A stretch of DNA of 35,098 nucleotides. Source: Candidatus Omnitrophota bacterium (GTDB lineage: Bacteria > Omnitrophota > Gorgyraeia > B26-G9). Location of the stretch: assembly GCA_018817165.1 (NCBI GenBank), contig JAHITY010000118.1, positions 70,526-105,623 on the forward strand, written 5' to 3'. The translations under genes and the position numbers were made by a program. The stretch's first letter is position 1, and each line of letters opens with the position of its first letter. Below the pieces are notes generated by a model, which was given only the letters and a program-made list of their open reading frames with translations, made no database searches and was not told where the DNA came from. Below, one piece after another: positions 32,783 to 35,098 of the stretch.

Positions 32783-33490
32783 GTGACTTATCCGATAAAA
32801 GGGTTTAATCCGCATACATTTATTGATTGGGACGGAATGCTGGCTTGTGTGATTTATTTGCCGGGTTGCAATTTCCTTTGTCCTTTTTGTCATTCCAGTG
32901 TTTTAGCGACTGATCCGGATTCATTAAAGACAGTGCCTTTTGAGCATATAGAGAGATTTATCAAAGAAAAAAAAGGCTGGATTGACGCAATGATTATTGG
33001 AGGCGGTGAACCAACACTCTATAAACAGCTGCCGGATTTAATAAAAGATATTAAAAAAATGCAGCTGCTGGTAAAACTCGATACTAATGGGAGTAATCCC
33101 CGGATGTTAGCGGATTTGATCAGCCAGGGGTTGGTTGATTATGTAGCAATGGATATAAAATCAAGTTTAGAGCAAAGTAATTATGATAAAGCCGCAGGAG
33201 TTTCTGTGGATCTGATTGCGATCAGGAAAAGCATTGATATCCTGTTAAACAGCGGAATTGATTATGAGTTTAGGACAACATTTGTTCCGACTTTGGTAGA
33301 GCGCGCAGATATTATAAATATTGCCCAAGCAATAAGCGGGGCTAAGAAATTTGTTTTGCAACAATTTGATCCTAAAGATATCTTGGATTGCCGGCTGTCG
33401 GCAATTAAGCCGCATACTCCGGAGGTGCTTAATCAGGCAGCTTCTTTGGCTCGGGAGTTTGTTAAAAATTGTTCTGTACGCGGGATTTAA
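32783..33490 (+). CDS. nrdG: Anaerobic ribonucleotide reductase activating protein (radical SAM)
   Basis: NrdG is the radical SAM enzyme that makes the glycyl radical on NrdD. The CNFLCPFC motif supplies Cys29, Cys33 and Cys36 for the [4Fe-4S] cluster, followed by IIGGGEPTLYKQLPDLI and LDTNGSNP. It starts MTYPIKGFNPHTFIDWDGMLACVIYLPGC, like the Thermotoga-type activating proteins. The start is GTG 32783, behind GAGGAGG (32771-32777); the ATG at 32732 also has AGGAGG in front (32721-32726) and is in frame, but it would read through a terminator-like hairpin and gives an extra 17-residue hydrophobic leader unlike the family. About 235 residues. Confidence 0.9.
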   Translation: MTYPIKGFNPHTFIDWDGMLACVIYLPGCNFLCPFCHSSVLATDPDSLKTVPFEHIERFIKEKKGWIDAMIIGGGEPTLYKQLPDLIKDIKKMQLLVKLDTNGSNPRMLADLISQGLVDYVAMDIKSSLEQSNYDKAAGVSVDLIAIRKSIDILLNSGIDYEFRTTFVPTLVERADIINIAQAISGAKKFVLQQFDPKDILDCRLSAIKPHTPEVLNQAASLAREFVKNCSVRGI

Positions 33491-33533
33491 TCTGCGGTAA
33501 AATTATACAAGATCTTGTTTAGGAGTGAGAATT

Positions 33534-34385
33534 GTGAAAGAAGCATTATATTATAAAAAACTGGATAATCATGATGTGCAGTGTGTTTTATGTCCTAAAA
33601 ACTGCATAATCAAGCCGGAAGAAGTGGGTTTTTGCAAAGCGAGAAAGAATACAAAAGGCAAGCTGTATTCTTTAATTTACGGAAAAACAACCGGGGTAGC
33701 TGTAGATCCGATTGAAAAAAAACCCTTGGCGCAATATCATCCCCGGGAAGTTATTTTATCTCTGGGTACACGCGGCTGTAATCTTGGCTGCATTTTTTGT
33801 CAAAATTGGGATATTTCGCAAAATCCAGATGCTTATCTGTCAAATACGAATGCGGAAGAAATAGTCCGCGAAGCCAAACGCTTGCATAGCTTTGGCATTG
33901 CCTACACTTATAATGAACCATTTATTTGGTACGAGTTTATTTTAGAAACAGCAAAGCTGGCTAAAAAAAATAATCTGGAAAATGTATTGGTGACCAATGG
34001 CTATGTTAATCCCGATCCTTTAGAGGAAATACTGCCGTATATCGGAGCAATGAATATTGATTTAAAAGCAATGGATGATAATTTTTACAATAGGATATGT
34101 CATGGTTCCTTAGACCCGGTTTTAAAGACGATCATTCGGGCGAAAAAAGATTGTCATATTGAGTTAACTAATCTGATCATTCCCGGATACAATGATACGG
34201 ATGCGCATTTTGAAAAACTAACAGATTGGATCTTCACGCATACCGGGGCAGACACTGCTTTACATCTTTCCCGTTATTTTCCTTGTTATGAACTTACCGC
34301 ACCGGTAACTCCTTTAGAAACCATGAAAAGGGCATTTTCCATAGCTAAGAAAAAACTTAAATTTGTATATATGGGCAATATCTAG
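33534..34385 (+). CDS. AmmeMemoRadiSam-type radical SAM protein (AmrS-like, PflA-related)
   Basis: The 283-residue protein begins with a Cys cluster (C17, C20, C24, C34: VLCPKNC and GFC), then LYSLIYGKTTGVAVDPIEKKPLAQYHP and the radical SAM motif CNLGCIFC (Cys82, 86, 89) followed by QNWDISQNPD. This is the AmrS pattern. Its partners AmrA and Memo are not in the window, and the biological role of the system is unclear. The start chosen is GTG 33534, eight bases after AGGAG (33521-33525); GTG 33525 overlaps that site. Confidence 0.9.
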   Translation: MKEALYYKKLDNHDVQCVLCPKNCIIKPEEVGFCKARKNTKGKLYSLIYGKTTGVAVDPIEKKPLAQYHPREVILSLGTRGCNLGCIFCQNWDISQNPDAYLSNTNAEEIVREAKRLHSFGIAYTYNEPFIWYEFILETAKLAKKNNLENVLVTNGYVNPDPLEEILPYIGAMNIDLKAMDDNFYNRICHGSLDPVLKTIIRAKKDCHIELTNLIIPGYNDTDAHFEKLTDWIFTHTGADTALHLSRYFPCYELTAPVTPLETMKRAFSIAKKKLKFVYMGNI

Positions 34386-34486
34386 ATGCGTAGCAGCTAT
34401 CTCTGACGCGTAGCTATTGCTAAGGGATGCTGGATATTAGAGAACTCGGGCTTTATTAATAATTTAGAATTTAGGCAGATTAGATT

Positions 34487-34957
34487 ATGCTAAAAATAAA
34501 ACAATACTTAAATTCAAATTTTTGTCTAGAATGTAAAGAATGCTGTAAGTTTGAAGATGATATTTGGCTGCCGCATTTATTAAAAGCTGATGAAAAGGCT
34601 CTGGGTATTGCCTGTGTTAAAGCAAGAAAAGGCTCAGACTCTAGCCTTATTTGTAAGTTCTTAGAAGAAACTGAGCATAAGTGTCGAGTCTATGAGCGCC
34701 GTCCTTTTGAATGCGCTTTGTATCCGTTTTTACTGGTCAGAAGAAATGGGGATTTAGATTTAGTTGTGCATCTGGGCTGTCCCTATATTCTTAATAATGT
34801 AAATACTCAAGAGTTTGAACAATATTCAGCTTATCTTTGCCAGGCGCTTTTAGAGCCGGACAATTTTAAGCTTTATTCTCAGGAACAAGCTAAATTTCAT
34901 TCTTACCCGGACGTGGAACTTTTTATGATTAAAAAGAATCTGCTGGCTAGTCGCTAG
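34487..34957 (+). CDS. YkgJ family Cys-cluster protein
   Basis: The 156-residue protein has the YkgJ (UPF0153/CxxCxxCC) pattern: FCLECKECCKF near the N-terminus, then CKFLEETEHKCRVYERRPFECALYPFLL and a further Cys in HLGCPYI. The family is predicted to bind zinc or an Fe-S cluster; its function is unknown. The ATG has no clear ribosome site. It is preceded by a 101-bp gap with loose GCGTAG-type repeats and no gene. Confidence 0.87.
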   Translation: MLKIKQYLNSNFCLECKECCKFEDDIWLPHLLKADEKALGIACVKARKGSDSSLICKFLEETEHKCRVYERRPFECALYPFLLVRRNGDLDLVVHLGCPYILNNVNTQEFEQYSAYLCQALLEPDNFKLYSQEQAKFHSYPDVELFMIKKNLLASR

Positions 34958-34972
34958 GTGATAAATATCTAT

Positions 34973-35008
34973 ACATCGTTTACCCGAAAGTCTCAGGACA
35001 TCGTTTAC
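34973..35008 (-). repeat. Direct repeat near the window end, possible transposon end
   Basis: ACATCGTTTAC occurs at 34973-34983 and again at 34998-35008, 25 bp apart; on the minus strand it reads GTAAACGATGT. Tandem sites like this are found at the ends of some insertion sequences as transposase-binding sites. The rest of the window (to 35098) shows no gene that I can support, so whether an element follows cannot be told from here. Confidence 0.4.
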
Positions 35009-35098
35009 TCAGATAGGAATAACGCAATAAATGAAGTCGTTCCTAACTTGCGTATATATTGTGTGACTATCGTCTGAAATATTCGCGTTTTGCTTTTA

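Overview
The window reads as a chromosomal segment of a low-GC, Gram-negative-type, anaerobic bacterium, most likely a member of the PVC-related candidate lineages (Omnitrophota is my best guess, not provable from here). The reasons are a bacterial V/A-type ATPase in the order A-B-D-I-K, an oxygen-independent class III ribonucleotide reductase, a lipoprotein cysteine peptidase of the PA2778 type, large GT-C membrane proteins, and intergenic DNA full of short repeats. Nearly all genes are on the + strand; the only clear minus-strand gene is a tRNA-Glu.

Layout: (1) 1-6571, V/A-type ATPase subunits A, B, D, I, K ending in a strong terminator. The membrane ring subunit K carries the five residues known for Na+ coordination in Enterococcus hirae NtpK at identical spacing. 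(2) 6664-8253, an adenosine-specific kinase family protein, a YgbA-type protein and a small Cys-rich protein of unknown function. (3) 8254-8942, a gene-poor stretch with tRNA-Glu(CTC) on the minus strand, a 51-bp direct repeat of the tRNA 3' end plus terminator, and a hairpin-rich 265-bp insert between the two copies. (4) 8943-14190, three surface-glycan genes: a DUF2079 membrane protein, a methyltransferase fused to a family 2 glycosyltransferase, and a GT-C/TPR membrane protein. (5) 14304-15828, a PA2779/PA2778-like pair. (6) 15985-26098, a purine cluster purB, purL, a membrane GAF/degenerate-GGDEF protein, purQ, purM, purD, purE. (7) 26098-29365, a tsaC-phosphatase fusion, rpiB, glyA and dCMP deaminase, resembling the ywlC-ywlE-rpiB-glyA order of Firmicutes. 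(8) 29443-33490, nrdR, nrdD, a thioredoxin-like gene and nrdG behind a promoter with two NrdR boxes. (9) an AmmeMemoRadiSam-type radical SAM gene and a YkgJ-type Cys-cluster gene.

How they work together: regions 6 to 8 form a nucleotide supply block, covering purine ring synthesis, ribose phosphate and one-carbon units (rpiB, glyA), deoxypyrimidine supply and dNTP formation under NrdR control. The ATPase couples ATP to ion (probably Na+) movement. Regions 4 and 5 belong to the envelope.

The most unusual features are in the repeats. Degenerate heptanucleotide tandem tracts (like the STRR sequences known from cyanobacteria) lie between genes and inside two: the 3' end of the ATPase B gene and the middle of purQ, where a 42-bp insert (6 x 7 bp) keeps the frame. 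Two inverted copies of a hairpin element with GGCAAAAA/TTTTTGCC ends are each flanked by such tracts. No CRISPR array, rRNA or transposase gene was seen.
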